Assembly (NCBI GenBank): GCA_009786275.1
Contig: WQTL01000388.1
Location: 1 to 6,696 of the forward strand
Length of the DNA: 6,696 bases
Reading direction: 5' to 3'
Origin: Bacillota bacterium
GTDB lineage: Bacteria > Bacillota > Clostridia > Oscillospirales > Acutalibacteraceae
The position numbers and the translations under genes are program-made. A model generated the notes under the pieces. It saw only the letters and a program-made list of their open reading frames with translations, had not been told where the DNA came from and did no database searches. Positions 5,538 to 6,696 of the stretch are shown one piece after another. Each line of letters opens with the position of its first letter. The stretch's first letter is position 1.

Positions 5538-5876
5538 ATGACAAGCAAAGAGCGCGCGTCGCTGCGCGGGCAGGCCAACACGTTACAGGCGGTGTTCCAG
5601 GTGGGCAAGGAGGGCGTGACCCCCGCGGTGGCCGCCCAGATGCTGGAGGGCCTGCGCACCCGCGAGCTGATCAAAGGCAAGGCGCTGCTGGAAAGCTGCC
5701 CCCAGGCCCCGCGTGAGGCCGCCGAGGCCCTGGCCGCCCTGACCGGAAGCGAAGTGGTGCAGGTGGTGGGCGGCGGCATGGTGTTCTTCAAGGAGAACCC
5801 CGAGCTGCGCAAAAAACTGGCGGAAAAGGCGGAACAGGCGAAGAGGGCGAAGAAAACTAGTAAAAAGATAAAATGA
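5538..5876 (+). CDS. yhbY: YhbY-type CRM-domain RNA-binding protein, ribosome assembly
   Basis: A 112-residue cytoplasmic protein. The first about 90 residues match the CRS1-YhbY (CRM) RNA-binding domain: LRGQANTLQAVFQVGKEGVT (9-28) with the GKxG loop, then RTRELIKGKAL (40-50), where ELIK is a family hallmark, then VVQVVGGGMVFFKEN (73-87), which aligns with the usual viG..ivlyr end strand. E. coli YhbY associates with pre-50S particles, so a role in large-subunit assembly is known for the family. The last about 25 residues are Lys/Glu/Ala-rich and very basic, a plausible extra RNA contact. The ATG at 5538 has GGAG five bases upstream. The gene heads the plus transcript, and the dehydrogenase follows 30 bases after its stop with no terminator between. 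Confidence 0.93.
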   Translation: MTSKERASLRGQANTLQAVFQVGKEGVTPAVAAQMLEGLRTRELIKGKALLESCPQAPREAAEALAALTGSEVVQVVGGGMVFFKENPELRKKLAEKAEQAKRAKKTSKKIK

Positions 5877-5906
5877 GAATGCAGAAATAAGCGAAGGGGA
5901 AATCGT

Positions 5907-6696
5907 ATGTCCGAAACCATCACCAAATGCGCCCTCGTCGTCGGCGGGAGCCGCGGTATCGGCCGCGCCACCTCCGTGCTGCTTGCCGAGGAGGGTTATG
6001 ACGTCGCGTTCACCTACAACACCTGCGAGGAGGCCGCCGCCGAAACCGCGCGGGAGATCGCGGCGATGGGGCGGCGCTGCTTCTACTACCGGGCCAATAT
6101 GGAGGAGCGGGACGCCCCGCAGGAGACCGTGGCGCGGGCCGCCGCGGACCTGGGCCGTATCGACGCCCTGGTGACCGTGGCGGGCCTGACAAGGTTCAGC
6201 AGCACGGCGGACCTGACGGCGGACAAGCTTGATTTGCTGTACAACTGCGACTACCGGGCGGTGCTGCTGTGCGCCGGGGCGGCCGCAAGGCATATGATAG
6301 ACAGGGGCATCAAGGGCAATATCGTGCATATCTCCTCCGTCCACTCCTTTGTGGCATGGGCGGACGACAGCGCCTACGGGGGCCTGAAGGCCGCCATCAA
6401 CCGCAGCACGCAGTCCGAGGCCCTGGACTTGAGCCTGTACGGCATCCGCGTCAACTGCGTATCCCCGGGGATGACCAGCGTGCGCGGGCCGGACAGCCCG
6501 GAGAACCTGGGCCGCGAATGGGCCCGCAAGATCCCCCTGGGGCGCTACGGCTGCGCCCGCGACATCGCCAACGCCGTCGCGTTTTTGCTCAGCGACAGGG
6601 CCTCGTACATCACGGGCGTGACCCTGAAGGTGGACGGCGGCATGAGCCTGCCCGCCATGAACGACGACTCCTCCCCCGAGGCGGGCTACGGCTGGG
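5907..6696 (+). CDS. Short-chain dehydrogenase/reductase (FabG-like SDR), C-terminus cut by the window edge
   Basis: 263 residues are visible of an NAD(P)-dependent classical SDR. The Rossmann start is VVGGSRGIGR (11-20), with the glycine pattern GxxxGxG intact but Val in place of the usual Thr at 12. The family NNAG motif reads TVAG (90-93). The catalytic set is otherwise present: Asn113 (YNCDYRAV), Ser144 in HISSVHS, Tyr157 and Lys161 in YGGLK. NCVSPGMTSV (183-192) and YITGVTLKVDGG (234-245) complete the fold. AGGGGA at 5895-5900 precedes the ATG by 6 bases. Arg16 and the absence of an acidic residue at the end of the second strand (FTYN, 35-38) would suit NADP(H), but this is inference. 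The protein continues at least 18 residues past the usual DGG end. The substrate is unknown, and FabG activity should not be assumed. Probably co-transcribed with yhbY. Confidence 0.92.
   Translation, partial: MSETITKCALVVGGSRGIGRATSVLLAEEGYDVAFTYNTCEEAAAETAREIAAMGRRCFYYRANMEERDAPQETVARAAADLGRIDALVTVAGLTRFSSTADLTADKLDLLYNCDYRAVLLCAGAAARHMIDRGIKGNIVHISSVHSFVAWADDSAYGGLKAAINRSTQSEALDLSLYGIRVNCVSPGMTSVRGPDSPENLGREWARKIPLGRYGCARDIANAVAFLLSDRASYITGVTLKVDGGMSLPAMNDDSSPEAGYGW

Overview
The window is GC-rich throughout its genes, with one AT-rich patch in a divergent intergenic region. It reads like a chromosomal segment of a GC-rich Firmicute, probably a Clostridia-class anaerobe. Supporting points are strong Shine-Dalgarno sequences, two TTG starts placed by them, sigma-A type promoters of Gram-positive style, a DltA/DltC/DltB-like cassette and a YhbY protein. 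The species cannot be named from this sequence.

Minus strand, read from 5333 down to the left edge: a five-gene operon. It opens with a membrane-anchored, secreted transglutaminase-like protein carrying Ig-like repeats. A 4-base ATGA overlap leads into an aspartate/glutamate-racemase family enzyme. Next come a DltA-like amino-acid adenylating enzyme, a DltC-like acyl carrier protein and a DltB-like MBOAT acyltransferase, which is cut by the window edge. The order is A-C-B rather than the classical dlt A-B-C-D, and no DltD partner is visible. The simplest reading is that an amino acid, possibly a D-isomer made by the racemase, is activated by the adenylating enzyme, loaded on the carrier protein, and moved by the MBOAT protein to an extracellular acceptor. 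The transglutaminase-like protein acts on the same cell face. Substrate and acceptor are unknown.

The junctions on both sides of the adenylation gene carry repeats. On the upstream side is a heptamer tandem repeat that supplies the last codons and stop of the racemase gene. On the downstream side is an inverted pair of REP-like hairpins whose GTAG end supplies the stop codon of the adenylation gene.

5334-5537 is a 204-base divergent intergenic region. It holds a near-consensus promoter for the minus operon (TTGACA, 17 bases, TATACT) and an extended -10 promoter for the plus operon (TTGCAA, 17 bases, TAGAAT). Exactly between the two -35 boxes lie three 16-base imperfect palindromes at an 18-base period. 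They lie upstream of both predicted transcription starts, so they are more likely a protein-binding operator array than an RNA structure.

Plus strand, from 5538: a YhbY-type RNA-binding ribosome-assembly protein, then 30 bases later a short-chain dehydrogenase/reductase that runs off the right edge. No tRNA, rRNA, CRISPR array, transposase gene or convincing intrinsic terminator was seen.
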